Source of the DNA: Pedobacter ginsenosidimutans
GTDB taxonomy: Bacteria > Bacteroidota > Bacteroidia > Sphingobacteriales > Sphingobacteriaceae
Reading direction: 5' to 3'
DNA length: 64,000 nucleotides
Assembly: GCF_001442625.1 (NCBI RefSeq)
Contig: NZ_LMZQ01000013.1
Span: 186,001 to 250,000, forward strand
Shown here: positions 8,979 through 17,852 of the stretch, one piece after another
How the letters are laid out: each line of letters opens with the position of its first letter
How positions within the stretch are numbered: position 1 is the first letter of the stretch
Position numbers and translations under genes: made by a program
Notes under the pieces: model-generated
Database searches by the model: none
The model's input: only the letters and a program-made list of their open reading frames with translations
What the model was told of the DNA's origin: nothing

Positions 8979-9398
8979 CTACACCTTATTTATTTTGTAA
9001 GTAAAATTAATAGTTGCAGAGCGGCCCAAAATATTCGATACGGAACAATATTTATCAAAAGTCATGGCTAGAGCGCGCTCTACTTTTTGAACGCTTAAAT
9101 CGCCAAATAAATCGAAATGAATATCGATTACATCAAAAATCGGTGGCATTTCTTCCTCTTTTCTTGAGGCATTTATAGCGATTTTAATATCATCAAGTGG
9201 CTCTTTCTGCTTGGTTAATACATTTACCATATCAATACCGCTGCAGCCACCCAATCCAACCAGTAACATCTCCATCGGCCTGAAACCCTTTCCTTCGCCA
9301 CCAATGGCAGCTTTTGCATCCAACTCAACGGTAAAACCGCTCTCGTTTTCTGCTTCAAAATTAAATTTACCGCTCTTGCGGATTAGATTTATGTTCAT
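8979..9398 (-). CDS. OsmC family protein
   Basis: The 139-residue protein has the OsmC/Ohr fold signature: MEMLLVGLGGCSGIDMVNVL with Cys52, and the second redox cysteine Cys118 in DKYCSVSN. The family uses this cysteine pair to reduce organic hydroperoxides with thiol reductants in the cytoplasm. Many OsmC-like proteins of this short type have unproven substrates. It starts 72 bases downstream of ispE's stop codon on the same strand, and the spacer is filled with imperfect short repeats. Confidence 0.9.
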   Translation of the reverse strand: MNINLIRKSGKFNFEAENESGFTVELDAKAAIGGEGKGFRPMEMLLVGLGGCSGIDMVNVLTKQKEPLDDIKIAINASRKEEEMPPIFDVIDIHFDLFGDLSVQKVERALAMTFDKYCSVSNILGRSATINFTYKINKV

Positions 9399-9470
9399 AT
9401 TAATCGTATAGAGTATTGAGTATCAGGTATCAAGACCTTAAGCCTTCTACCTTCCAACCTTCTACCTCTT

Positions 9471-10274
9471 TTAAATATTATAAAATACTAAGTTATTTTC
9501 TTCCAGTTCGGGCAATTTAACCGGATGGTCGAAAATTGCAAAAACCGACGAACCGCTGCCACTCATTAAAGCGAATGTTGCGCCTGCATCGTATAAACTG
9601 GTTTTTATTTGACGAATTTGGGGATACTTTGCGAATACCGATAGCTCGAAATCGTTGATAACCTTATTTTTCCATGTTGTTGGGCACAAATGTATGATTT
9701 CTTTTAACGATTGCAAAGGTTTTTGCGGTTTTACCTGTGCATAAGCATCGGCCGTACTCACGTGTACAGGCGGTTTTACCAAAACTTTAAACCAGGCTGA
9801 CAAATCTATTTCGCACTTTTCAAATTCATCACCTTTATTAAATGCGTAAACAGGTTTGTTCTCGATAAAAAAAGCACAGTCTGCCCCCAGCTTACGGGCG
9901 TAATCTTCCATCTTATCAACAGACATCCCCAAACTAAATTTATCGTTTAATAATTTGATCAGGAAAGCACAATCTGCCGATCCCCCACCCAAACCTGCAC
10001 CAACTGGAATGTTTTTCAATAAATTGATCTGCTGTGCTGGGATATCATAATCCTTTTTTACCAATTGGTAGGCTTTAAAACACAGGTTATCATTCGCATC
10101 GCCGGGAATATCAATGCCATGGATTTTGCACGAAGTTTCTTCCACATCGGTAATTTCGACCGAATCTTTAATATTGATCGGATAAAAAACGGTTTCGAGG
10201 TTGTGATAACCATCAGCACGTTTTTCGGTGATATTTAAGCCTAGATTTATTTTTGCGTTGGGAAAAGATAGCAT
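9471..10274 (-). CDS. ispE: 4-diphosphocytidyl-2-C-methyl-D-erythritol kinase
   Basis: The 267-residue GHMP kinase begins FPNAKINLGLNITEKRADGYHNLET, the IspE N-terminal signature. It has the ATP-binding PVGAGLGGGSADCA loop at about residues 90-102 and ALMSGSGSSVFAIF near the end. IspE phosphorylates CDP-methylerythritol in the non-mevalonate isoprenoid pathway. The HMG-CoA-lyase-like gene at 17.9 kb is therefore more likely catabolic. Start and length agree with the family. Confidence 0.95.
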   Translation of the reverse strand: MLSFPNAKINLGLNITEKRADGYHNLETVFYPINIKDSVEITDVEETSCKIHGIDIPGDANDNLCFKAYQLVKKDYDIPAQQINLLKNIPVGAGLGGGSADCAFLIKLLNDKFSLGMSVDKMEDYARKLGADCAFFIENKPVYAFNKGDEFEKCEIDLSAWFKVLVKPPVHVSTADAYAQVKPQKPLQSLKEIIHLCPTTWKNKVINDFELSVFAKYPQIRQIKTSLYDAGATFALMSGSGSSVFAIFDHPVKLPELEENNLVFYNI

Positions 10275-10563
10275 GATAGTCCTGAGTCGTGAGTCTTAAG
10301 TCGTGAGTCCATGGTGCCGAAACCATTGGGCGGTTCTAACTGCAAACATACAAAAGTGTTTTTTATGGGGTCGTGTTTCTTTACATTTTATATAGTCAGG
10401 TTTTTTTGGAGCGCAATTGTAGTGGTTCTACGCTTACCTTGTTCCCGTGTTCCGCTTTTACGCTTCGCTTCGTCGTTCCTCCTCGCTGCAGGGTAACACT
10501 GCACCCGGGGCTAAGGGGCCAGTTGCTACTTCTATCGGGGTTGATGAAGAAACCGTAAATTAC
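10275..10563. other. Gene-free spacer with repeat-like, GC-richer sequence
   Basis: The first bases repeat GAGTCGTGAGTC-like words. A stretch at about 10390-10560 is richer in G and C than its surroundings and is broken into pyrimidine-rich blocks. Reading frames on either strand lack starts, motifs or ribosome binding sites. It resembles a degenerate repeat module next to the copy at 10564. Confidence 0.5.
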
Positions 10564-10662
10564 AAACCTGATTGTAGTGGAAAGCCCATAGCGCAGCGAG
10601 GACTTGAAACGAAAAGCAGGACAGGTGGCTGCCATTGGCACAGCACATTCATTTCCAAAAAA
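10564..10662 (+). repeat. Dispersed intergenic repeat, family A copy 1
   Basis: It starts AAACCTGATTGTAGTGG, continues AAAGCCC, GCGAGGACTTGAAACG and AAAAGCAGGAC, and ends ATTTCCAAAA. The same ordered words occur at 16171, 22968, 36061, 36207, 48209 and 52862. Confidence 0.85.
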
Positions 10663-10757
10663 CAATTATCAGCACAATGTTAGTAAATGCCCAGTGTGTA
10701 TAAAAATGATTTACAACACCTGATAAATTTTAGATATTTGTAAATTATCAGAACAGT

Positions 10758-11552
10758 ATGAAACAATATTTAGATTTAATGCAGCATGTGCTTGATCATG
10801 GCGCTCAAAAGCACGACCGTACCGGTACCGGAACCATAAGCGTTTTTGGATATCAGATGCGTTTTAACCTTCAGGAAGGTTTTCCGATGGTGACGACAAA
10901 GAAACTGCACTTAAAATCTATTATACATGAGTTAATCTGGTTTTTAACCGGCGATACCAATATTAAATACCTGAAAGATAATGGTGTTCGCATCTGGGAT
11001 GAATGGGCTGATGAAAACGGCAATCTGGGACCGGTTTATGGTTCGCAGTGGAGAAGCTGGCCAACACCCGATGGGCAGCATATCGATCAGATTACCAATA
11101 TCATCAATACGATAAAAAACAATCCCGATTCACGGAGAATTATTGTTTCTGCCTGGAATGTGGCCGAAATCGAAAATATGGCTTTACCTCCTTGTCATGC
11201 TTTTTTTCAATTCTATGTGGCCGATGGGAAGTTAAGCTGCCAGCTATATCAGCGCAGTGCCGATATTTTCTTGGGCGTACCTTTTAATATTGCATCTTAT
11301 GCTTTATTAACCATGATGGTGGCGCAGGTGTGCGACTTAGAAGCCGGAGATTTTATCCATATGCTCGGTGACGCACATTTATACAATAACCATATCGAAC
11401 AGGCTAACCTACAATTAAGCCGCGAGCCTAAAGCGCTTCCAACCATGAAAATCAATCCTGATGTAAAAAGCATCTTTGATTTCAAATTTGAGGACTTTAC
11501 GCTGGAGAATTATGAACCACATCCGCATATTAAAGGGATAGTGGCGGTGTAA
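10758..11552 (+). CDS. thyA: Thymidylate synthase
   Basis: The 264-residue enzyme has the same length as E. coli ThyA. It contains the phosphate-binding DRTGTGT loop near the start and the catalytic cysteine in [12 protein letters not shown]. The dUMP/folate-binding run [20 protein letters not shown] follows, with HIYNNH-like [11 protein letters not shown] later. It converts dUMP to dTMP, oxidising methylene-THF to DHF in the cytoplasm. FolA (12106) regenerates THF, so the two form a functional pair. They are separated here by a four-helix-bundle gene bounded by inverted repeats. Confidence 0.97.
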   Translation: MKQYLDLMQHVLDHGAQKHDRTGTGTISVFGYQMRFNLQEGFPMVTTKKLHLKSIIHELIWFLTGDTNIKYLKDNGVRIWDEWADENGNLGPVYGSQWRSWPTPDGQHIDQITNIINTIKNNPDSRRIIVSAWNVAEIENMALPPCHAFFQFYVADGKLSCQLYQRSADIFLGVPFNIASYALLTMMVAQVCDLEAGDFIHMLGDAHLYNNHIEQANLQLSREPKALPTMKINPDVKSIFDFKFEDFTLENYEPHPHIKGIVAV

Positions 11553-11557
11553 CATTT

Positions 11558-11578
11558 GTTCACTAGTCATTAGTCATT
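11558..11578 (+). repeat. Left arm of a 21-base inverted repeat around the four-helix gene
   Basis: The arm begins five bases after the thyA stop codon. It matches the reverse complement of 12098-12118 at 19 of 21 positions (core word TAGTCATTAGT). Weaker similarity continues inward for about 30 bases on both sides. Similar short words occur in other spacers, so the pairing could be partly chance. Confidence 0.6.
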
Positions 11579-11656
11579 GGTTCATTTGTCTGGGTGCAGA
11601 ATTGAATGCCCTGTTTTAAAAAATCATCCCTTTAATTTACTTAATCAAGAGAAATC

Positions 11657-12028
11657 ATGAATTATAAATTAGAGGATTTAGAAGTCTATAACCTATCAGA
11701 GATAATTTCTGATAAAATCTGGGATATCGTTATGGAATGGGATTATTTCGCCAAAGACACCATCGGAAAACAAATATGCAGAGCGGCAGATTCGATTAGC
11801 GCTAATATTGCTGAAGGATATGGCCGATACCATTATAAAGAGAACAAAAACTTTTGTTATTACAGCCGGGGTTCGATTCTAGAAGTAAAATCATTTCTTC
11901 GGAAATCAAAAAACAGAAATTTGATATCTGAAGACTGTTATTCAGAACTTTATATCGAATTGCAAACAATCCATTTAAAACTGAATGCTTATATAAAATA
12001 TATTGGAAAAAATTTAAACAAGTTTTAA
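11657..12028 (+). CDS. Four-helix-bundle protein (S23 / 23S rRNA IVP family)
   Basis: The 123-residue protein matches the family first seen in intervening sequences of 23S rRNA genes. Signs are LEDLEVYNLSEIISDKIWDI at the N-terminus, ADSISANIAEGYGRYHYKEN in the middle, and a helical C-terminus ending in AYIKYIGKNL. The family forms pentameric four-helix bundles of unknown function and is often found in diversity-generating or mobile settings. Here it sits between thyA and folA inside a 561-base segment bounded by inverted 21-base arms. The start follows AAGAGAAATC, a weak ribosome binding site. Confidence 0.85.
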   Translation: MNYKLEDLEVYNLSEIISDKIWDIVMEWDYFAKDTIGKQICRAADSISANIAEGYGRYHYKENKNFCYYSRGSILEVKSFLRKSKNRNLISEDCYSELYIELQTIHLKLNAYIKYIGKNLNKF

Positions 12029-12097
12029 CTTGTCGACGCATACTAGGATCATACTTAGAAATTATGCCCTAATGCACTTTGCAGACACTAATAAACA

Positions 12098-12118
12098 AAT
12101 CACTAATGACTAATGAAC
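12098..12118 (-). repeat. Right arm of the inverted repeat, overlapping the folA start
   Basis: It is the inverted partner of 11558-11578 (19 of 21 positions). It covers the ATG at 12106, so the first codons of folA (M-T-N-E) are read from repeat sequence. Confidence 0.6.
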
Positions 12119-12615
12119 TAGAAAGCCCTTCGCTTTCAATAGCCGTAGCTGTAGGCGAAAATTTTGCAATAGGCAAAAACAACCAGCTTTTATGGCATAT
12201 GCCAGCCGATTTAAAATTCTTTAAACAAACCACATTGGGACACACGGTTGTGATGGGCCGCAAAACCTTCGATTCTGTTGGCAGACCATTACCAAACCGC
12301 AGGAATATTGTAATTACCAGAGATCCGGATTTAAAAATCGATGGTGTTGAAGTGGTAAACAGTTTGGATGAAGCTTTAGCAATTACCAAAACAGAAGAAA
12401 AACCGGTATTTATTGTAGGTGGGGCTGAAATTTATAGACAAGCTTTGCCCAAAACTACCACGCTTTATTTAACCACCATCCATCACAACTTTGATGCGGA
12501 CACTTTTTTCCCTGAAATTGACCGGAACGAATGGAAAGTAATCAGCTGCGAAGCCCATAAAGCCGACGAAAAGAATAAATACGATTATACTTTTGAGGTT
12601 TTAGAGCGAATTTAA
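12106..12615 (+). CDS. folA: Dihydrofolate reductase
   Basis: The 169-residue enzyme shows the DHFR signatures IAVAVGENFAIGKNNQLLWHMPADL, the cofactor-binding VVMGRKTFDSVG with PLPNRRNIVITR, and FIVGGAEIYRQALP. It reduces dihydrofolate to tetrahydrofolate with NADPH and so serves ThyA. I chose the ATG at 12106. An in-frame TTG at 12079 would add nine residues with no family support. There is no clear ribosome binding site, which is common in this phylum. The start codon lies inside the right repeat arm. Confidence 0.93.
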   Translation: MTNELESPSLSIAVAVGENFAIGKNNQLLWHMPADLKFFKQTTLGHTVVMGRKTFDSVGRPLPNRRNIVITRDPDLKIDGVEVVNSLDEALAITKTEEKPVFIVGGAEIYRQALPKTTTLYLTTIHHNFDADTFFPEIDRNEWKVISCEAHKADEKNKYDYTFEVLERI

Positions 12616-13011
12616 CTCAATTTAACCGCAAAGAACGCTGAGAACTTCGCAAAGAGCGCAAAGTTTATCCCATAAGCTATTCCGCTTCTTCCCCTGCCAT
12701 CGGGAGTATCGGGGCCAAAGAAACACAGCTATTGCTTTTCAATAGAAAGATCTAAAATGCATCTTTGTGTCTAAGAACCCACATATGGAAAAGATGCTTC
12801 GTGCTTCAGCACGACTGAACAAAAAAGATTAAAACATTAGCGGGATGGGACCAGGCCCAAAAGCTGCTGCAATTGCTTTCTAAATCAATTTCATTCTAAA
12901 TTTAGTCCTCCGAAATGAATTCTGCCTGATGAATCCCGAAGGATTATTGCCCGATAAAAATTAATGTTAATAAATTATCAATTAAGGGGTTCTATAATTT
13001 AAAAATTTAAT
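12616..13011. other. Gene-free spacer with degenerate repeats
   Basis: It opens with a CGCAAAGAACGCTGAG-type repeat of the AACCGCAAAGAACGC class; relatives lie at about 16116, 17810 and 52650. It also contains degenerate tails of repeat family A (GCTGCTGCAATTGCTTTC near 12865-12885). No reading frame is convincing. Confidence 0.55.
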
Positions 13012-13019
13012 TAGATTTG
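13012..13019 (+). promoter_or_regulatory. Probable -7 element for secDF
   Basis: TAGATTTG is a full match to TAnnTTTG and lies 46 bases before the secDF ATG. No TTTG -33 box is visible at the expected distance. Confidence 0.45.
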
Positions 13020-13065
13020 CCGACTTGTTAAAAAACAGCGAAAGACAAATTATTTTAAACAAACA

Positions 13066-16050
13066 ATGCAAGGAAAAGGTTTTATTAAGTTTATAGCGAT
13101 AGTATTGGCTATCGTTTGTGCGTACGCACTTTCTTTTACTTTGGTAGCATCCAAGGTGGAAAAAGACGCAAAAAACGCTGCGAAGGGTGATTTGGCCAAA
13201 GAAAAGGCTTACTTAGATTCGATGAGTACCGTGAAAGTTTATCCAGTAGTTGGATTTACCTATCAAGAGGTAAAAGCGAAAGAGATTAATTTGGGTTTAG
13301 ACTTAAAAGGCGGAATGAACGTAACGATGGAGATATCGTTAGCAGAGTTGGTAAAATCATTAGCGGGCAACCCTACTGATGCTAACTTTAACAAAGCAGT
13401 TCAGAACGCACAGATCCAGTTAAATGCCGGTGGTAAAGATTACATCAAAATTTTTGTTGATGAATTCGAAAAATTAAGCCCTGGAGTAAAACTTGCAGAT
13501 TATTTTTCTAACCAGGATAATGCATCTCAGTTAAAACCTAACGCAAGCAATGGCGATGTTGAATCTTTCTTGGAAAAAGAAGCTACTAGTGCGATCGATC
13601 GTTCATTTACAGTTTTACGTTCACGTATTGATGGTTTCGGTGTTGTTAGTCCGAACATGCAAAAACAAGAAGGTAGCAACCGTATCTTAATCGAAATGCC
13701 AGGTGTACAAGATAAAGAGCGTATTGCTAAACTTTTACAGGGTTCTGCCGAATTGCAGTTCTGGCAAGTATACCAGGTACAAGAAGTTGCACCATTATTA
13801 GAAAACATTAATAAAATTTTAGCTGCAACATTAAAAGCGGATGCGCCTGCAACTAAAGATACAACTGCTGCTCCGGCTGCTGGTGGTAAATTAGCTGGTT
13901 TAGAAAAAGCTGCTGCTAAAGACACTACGGCTAAAGGTGGCAAACTTGCTGGCTTAGGTAAAAAAGATTCTAGCGCAGTTAAAGCTGAATTGATTAAATC
14001 TAATCCATTGTATGCTGTTCTTAACCTTCCTATTTATCAAGGCGAAAACGGACAACAACAATTAATGCCAGGTGCAGTTGTTGGTATGTCGTTACAAAAA
14101 GATACTGCAAAGGTTAATGCTTATTTAAAACTTCCTGAAGTTGCTGCATCTATTCCATCTACGATGAAATTTATGTGGAGTGTTAAACCTAGAGAAGGTT
14201 CGAAAATTTTCGAATTATATGCAATTAAAGTGGTTAGTGCTGATGGCAAACCAGATTTAGGTGGTGAGGCAATCAGCGATTCGCGTGCAGACTTTGATCA
14301 AAAAGGTAAACCAGAAGTAACCATGTACATGACTAGCGAAGGTTCTGCTAAATGGAAAAAAATTACTGCTGAAGCTGCTGCTGATCCAAACAACAAAAAA
14401 TCTATTGCAATTGTATTAGATAACCAGGTTTATTCTGCTCCTACCGTACAGAACGAAATTGCTGGTGGTGTTTCATCAATCACTGGTAACTTTACCCAAG
14501 CAGATACTAAAGATTTATCTAACATCTTAAAAGCTGGTAAATTACCTGCTCCTGCGCGTATTGCAGGTAGCTACGTAGTTGGTCCAACTTTAGGTGCACA
14601 AGCTATTCACGATGGTTTAATTTCATTCGTAATTGCCTTTATCGTAATCTTAATCTTCATGGCGTTGTATTATCACCGTGCAGGTTGGGTTGCTAACTTT
14701 GCATTGTTAATCAACTTGTTCTTCATTATTGGTATCCTGGTATCACTTGGTGCAGTATTAACCTTACCTGGTATTGCGGGTATCGTGTTAACCATTGGTT
14801 TATCGGTAGATGCAAACATCCTTATTTTTGAGCGTGTACGTGAAGAGCTTGCCCATGGCAAAAATACGGCTACTGCAATTAAAGAAGGTTTTAAACATGC
14901 AATGCCATCAATTATCGACTCAAACGTTACCTTATTCATTTTAGGTGCTATCCTTTACGTTTTCGGTAGCGGTCCGGTTCAAGGTTTCGCAACTACATTA
15001 TGTATCGGTATCCTTTCTTCATTATTTGCAGCTGTGGCCATTTCGAGAGTAGTTTTCGAATCGTTATTAAACCGCAAAATCGATGTAAGTTTCGATAACA
15101 GCATTACCCGTAATGCATTTAAAAATATCAGTTTCAACTTTGTTGGCCGTCGTAAAATTTACTATGTAATCTCTACCATCATTATTATTGCTGGTATTGG
15201 TATGTATTTCAAAAATGGTGGTTTAAACCTAGGTGTAGATTTTAAAGGTGGTAGAACTTATTTAGTTCACTTCGATAAAGCAGTTAACACTGAAGATTTA
15301 AAAGCCAAATTAAACCCGGTTTTCGGTAACGAAACTCCTGAGGTTAAAACTGCAGGTGAAGATAGTCAGGTAAAAATCACCACTACTTTCCACATCGAAG
15401 ATCAGGATATTAAAACCGATAAAGTTGTAGAAGATGCTTTAAACAAAGGTTTAGCGGGTTCTAAATATGAAATCGTAAGTTCACAAAAAGTAACGCCTAT
15501 CATTGCAAGTGATATCGTAAACGGTGCTTTCTATGCAGTATTGATCTCATGTTTATTCATGTTTATCTATATTGTAGTACGATTCAAAAAATGGCAGTAT
15601 GGTTTAGGTGCAGTAATCGCATTGTTCCATGATGTGTTAATGGTATTATCTTTCTACACTATTTTAGATGGTATTATGCCATTCTCATTAGAAATCGGTC
15701 AGGATTTCATCGCCGCAATTTTAACGGTAATGGGTTACACCATGACAGAGACAGTTGTTGTATTCGACCGTATCCGTGAGAAATTAAAAGAATCTGGTAA
15801 AGAAGATTTACATGGTGAAGAGCGTAACAACTTAATCAACTTCGCGTTGAACAGTACATTAAGTCGTACCATCTTAACTTCATTAACCGTATTCTTCGTG
15901 TTATTGGTAATCTTTATTTTCGGTGGCGATAGCATCCGCGGATTTATCTTCGCCTTGTTAATCGGTCGTATCATCGGTACATATTCATCATTATGTATCT
16001 CTACTCCTATCGTAATCGATTTGGGTAGCTCAGCCGAGAAGAAAAAGTAA
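13066..16050 (+). CDS. secDF: Fused protein translocase subunit SecDF
   Basis: The 994-residue fusion joins SecD and SecF, as is usual in Bacteroidota. The first membrane segment is at residues 7-27. Next come the SecD motif NLGLDLKGGMNVTMEI and a large periplasmic domain. Five membrane helices at about 505-680 contain LTIGLSVDANILIFERVREEL. The SecF half starts near 705, with NLGVDFKGGRTYLVHF and a second helix block containing TMTETVVVFDRIREKL. SecDF uses proton motive force to pull secreted proteins through SecYEG. YajC, its partner, is at 45.0 kb. The linker at about 263-303 repeats GGKLAGL and KDTTA and looks like a recent low-complexity insertion. Confidence 0.97.
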   Translation: MQGKGFIKFIAIVLAIVCAYALSFTLVASKVEKDAKNAAKGDLAKEKAYLDSMSTVKVYPVVGFTYQEVKAKEINLGLDLKGGMNVTMEISLAELVKSLAGNPTDANFNKAVQNAQIQLNAGGKDYIKIFVDEFEKLSPGVKLADYFSNQDNASQLKPNASNGDVESFLEKEATSAIDRSFTVLRSRIDGFGVVSPNMQKQEGSNRILIEMPGVQDKERIAKLLQGSAELQFWQVYQVQEVAPLLENINKILAATLKADAPATKDTTAAPAAGGKLAGLEKAAAKDTTAKGGKLAGLGKKDSSAVKAELIKSNPLYAVLNLPIYQGENGQQQLMPGAVVGMSLQKDTAKVNAYLKLPEVAASIPSTMKFMWSVKPREGSKIFELYAIKVVSADGKPDLGGEAISDSRADFDQKGKPEVTMYMTSEGSAKWKKITAEAAADPNNKKSIAIVLDNQVYSAPTVQNEIAGGVSSITGNFTQADTKDLSNILKAGKLPAPARIAGSYVVGPTLGAQAIHDGLISFVIAFIVILIFMALYYHRAGWVANFALLINLFFIIGILVSLGAVLTLPGIAGIVLTIGLSVDANILIFERVREELAHGKNTATAIKEGFKHAMPSIIDSNVTLFILGAILYVFGSGPVQGFATTLCIGILSSLFAAVAISRVVFESLLNRKIDVSFDNSITRNAFKNISFNFVGRRKIYYVISTIIIIAGIGMYFKNGGLNLGVDFKGGRTYLVHFDKAVNTEDLKAKLNPVFGNETPEVKTAGEDSQVKITTTFHIEDQDIKTDKVVEDALNKGLAGSKYEIVSSQKVTPIIASDIVNGAFYAVLISCLFMFIYIVVRFKKWQYGLGAVIALFHDVLMVLSFYTILDGIMPFSLEIGQDFIAAILTVMGYTMTETVVVFDRIREKLKESGKEDLHGEERNNLINFALNSTLSRTILTSLTVFFVLLVIFIFGGDSIRGFIFALLIGRIIGTYSSLCISTPIVIDLGSSAEKKK

Positions 16051-16073
16051 GAGATTAATTTCTTAAAATATAT

Positions 16074-16106
16074 AAGCGCTCCGATGTATCGGGGCGCTTT
16101 TTTTTG
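16074..16106 (+). terminator. Rho-independent terminator after secDF
   Basis: A stem of AAGCGC with GCGCTT, with inner CCGAT/ATCGG arms, is followed by eight T residues. It begins 24 bases after the secDF stop codon. Confidence 0.85.
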
Positions 16107-16170
16107 TGCCTTTTTTTAACCACGAAGGCACAAAGAACACAAAGTTATTTGCTATATTTTTTTGATTTTT

Positions 16171-16262
16171 GAAAAGCAGTACCTGTAGCTCGTCGGTTCA
16201 TATAGTCCTGCTGTTCGTTTTATCCCGATGAAGAATCGGGATGCCCACTCCCATCAGGTTTA
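16171..16262 (-). repeat. Dispersed intergenic repeat, family A copy 2
   Basis: Read on the minus strand it starts AAACCTGATGGGAGTGG, has CATCCCGATTCTTCATCGGG as an inner palindrome, then AGCAGGACTATATG, and ends TACTGCTTTTC. Confidence 0.8.
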
Positions 16263-16418
16263 ATTAACTTAAAATAGTGCAGCAAAACCTAGAAAACTCT
16301 GCTTCGTCATGCCAGCGTTATATCTTTATTATTAAGCAAGAATAACTGCCAAAACCTCATTTCCTAAACCTTTTGGCCATCTTTTTGTTACATTAGCAAT
16401 AGATAAACCGATACGAAA

Positions 16419-17753
16419 ATGGATTTACAACTTCCTAAAAGCGAATACCCTAGAGTAGTTATAGTTGGCGGTGGATTTGGAGGAATTGAGTTAGCTAAAC
16501 GTTTAAAAAACAAACCCTTTCAGGTGGTTATGCTCGATAAACATAACTACCATACCTTTCAACCCCTACTTTATCAGGTAGCTACAGGAGGTTTAGAAGC
16601 CGATTCGATCGCTTTCCCTCTAAGAAAGATTTTTAAAGGACAAAAAAATCTCATTTTTCGGGTAACCAAAGTCACCGAAGTTAACGCAGCCGAAAATTGT
16701 TTACAGACTGATATCGGCAGAATTAATTACGATTATTTGGTTATCGCCACAGGTTCTACCAGTAATTTCTTTGGCAATAAAGAAATCGAGGCCAACTCCA
16801 TGCCAATGAAATCCATCCCGGAGGCGCTGGATTTGAGAAGTCTGATTTTACAGAATTTCGAAAAATCACTGATTGAAAAAGATGTAGATAAAAAGAGCGC
16901 CTTATTAAACTTTGTGGTAGTTGGAGGTGGCCCTACAGGTGTTGAAACCTCCGGAGCCATTGCAGAGCTTAAAAAACACGTTATTCCGAACGATTATCCT
17001 GAAATGGATTTTAGCAAGGTGAACATTTACCTGATTGAAAATTCGCCTGAATTATTAGGTGTGATGTCGCCACAGGCGCAGAAAAAAGCCAAAGATTTCC
17101 TTACCGATATGGGCGTTACAATCATGAACGAAACCAGGGTATTGGGCTATGACGGCCATACGCTTACTTTACAGGATAAAGCACCGATTTTAAGTTCTAC
17201 GGTAATTTGGAGTGCAGGTGTTAAGGGGCAAGTGTTGGCAGGTTTAGATAAAGCCGAAGTGGTAAGAGGCGGCAGATTGAAAACTGACACGCAGAATTTA
17301 GTGGTGGGTTATCAAAATGTATATGCCATTGGTGATGTTGCCGCTATTATTGATGAAGAAACACCAAATGGCCATCCTGGAGTTGCTCCTGCAGCCATCC
17401 AACAAGGACACCACCTGGCCAAAAACCTGATCAACATCAAAGAAAATAAACCTTTAGAAAAATTTAAATACTTCGATAAAGGGTCAATGGCAACAGTAGG
17501 TAGAAACAAAGCCGTTGTAGATATTGGCAAAATCCGTTTTCAAGGGGTTTTCGCATGGTTTACCTGGATGTTTGTTCACTTAATGACTTTGGTAGGCTTT
17601 AGAAACAAGATTATTGTTTTCGTAAATTGGGTTTGGAGTTATTTCAGTTATGACAGAGGAACCCGTTTAATCATCAGAACCTTTGCAAAAGATCGAAGTG
17701 TGGATTATAGAGACGAAGTACCAGCTGTAAAAGAAGAAGTTAAGGTTTCGTAA
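16419..17753 (+). CDS. ndh: Type II NADH dehydrogenase (NDH-2)
   Basis: The 444-residue flavoprotein has the FAD-binding VVIVGGGFGGIELAKRL at residues 14-30 and the NADH-binding VVVGGGPTGVETSGAI near 168. VYAIGDVAAI and PAAIQQGHHLAKNL are typical of NDH-2. The C-terminal third contains an amphipathic or hydrophobic stretch (FAWFTWMFVHLMTLVGF) that fits membrane attachment. The enzyme passes electrons from NADH to quinone without pumping protons. The bd oxidase (cydAB, 26-28 kb) could accept them. Confidence 0.9.
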   Translation: MDLQLPKSEYPRVVIVGGGFGGIELAKRLKNKPFQVVMLDKHNYHTFQPLLYQVATGGLEADSIAFPLRKIFKGQKNLIFRVTKVTEVNAAENCLQTDIGRINYDYLVIATGSTSNFFGNKEIEANSMPMKSIPEALDLRSLILQNFEKSLIEKDVDKKSALLNFVVVGGGPTGVETSGAIAELKKHVIPNDYPEMDFSKVNIYLIENSPELLGVMSPQAQKKAKDFLTDMGVTIMNETRVLGYDGHTLTLQDKAPILSSTVIWSAGVKGQVLAGLDKAEVVRGGRLKTDTQNLVVGYQNVYAIGDVAAIIDEETPNGHPGVAPAAIQQGHHLAKNLINIKENKPLEKFKYFDKGSMATVGRNKAVVDIGKIRFQGVFAWFTWMFVHLMTLVGFRNKIIVFVNWVWSYFSYDRGTRLIIRTFAKDRSVDYRDEVPAVKEEVKVS

Positions 17754-17852
17754 TCTTTAATCTTTAAGGTAACTTATGATGATAAAAATTTGTTTCCTGT
17801 TTCTTCTTTTCTTTGCGAAAAACTTTGCGCATTTTGCGGTTAAACCAAAAAC

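Noticed and set aside
10480-10560. GGGGCTAAGGGGCC stretch considered as part of tmRNA or another structured RNA
   Set aside because: The expected tmRNA ends and tag region are absent; it looks like a repeat module.
10311-10683. Four overlapping frames on both strands around the family A repeat
   Set aside because: They share repeat sequence, have no common start logic and encode no recognisable domain.
11870-11900. GGGGTTCGATTC match to a tRNA T arm inside the four-helix gene
   Set aside because: No acceptor, D or anticodon arms can be built around it.
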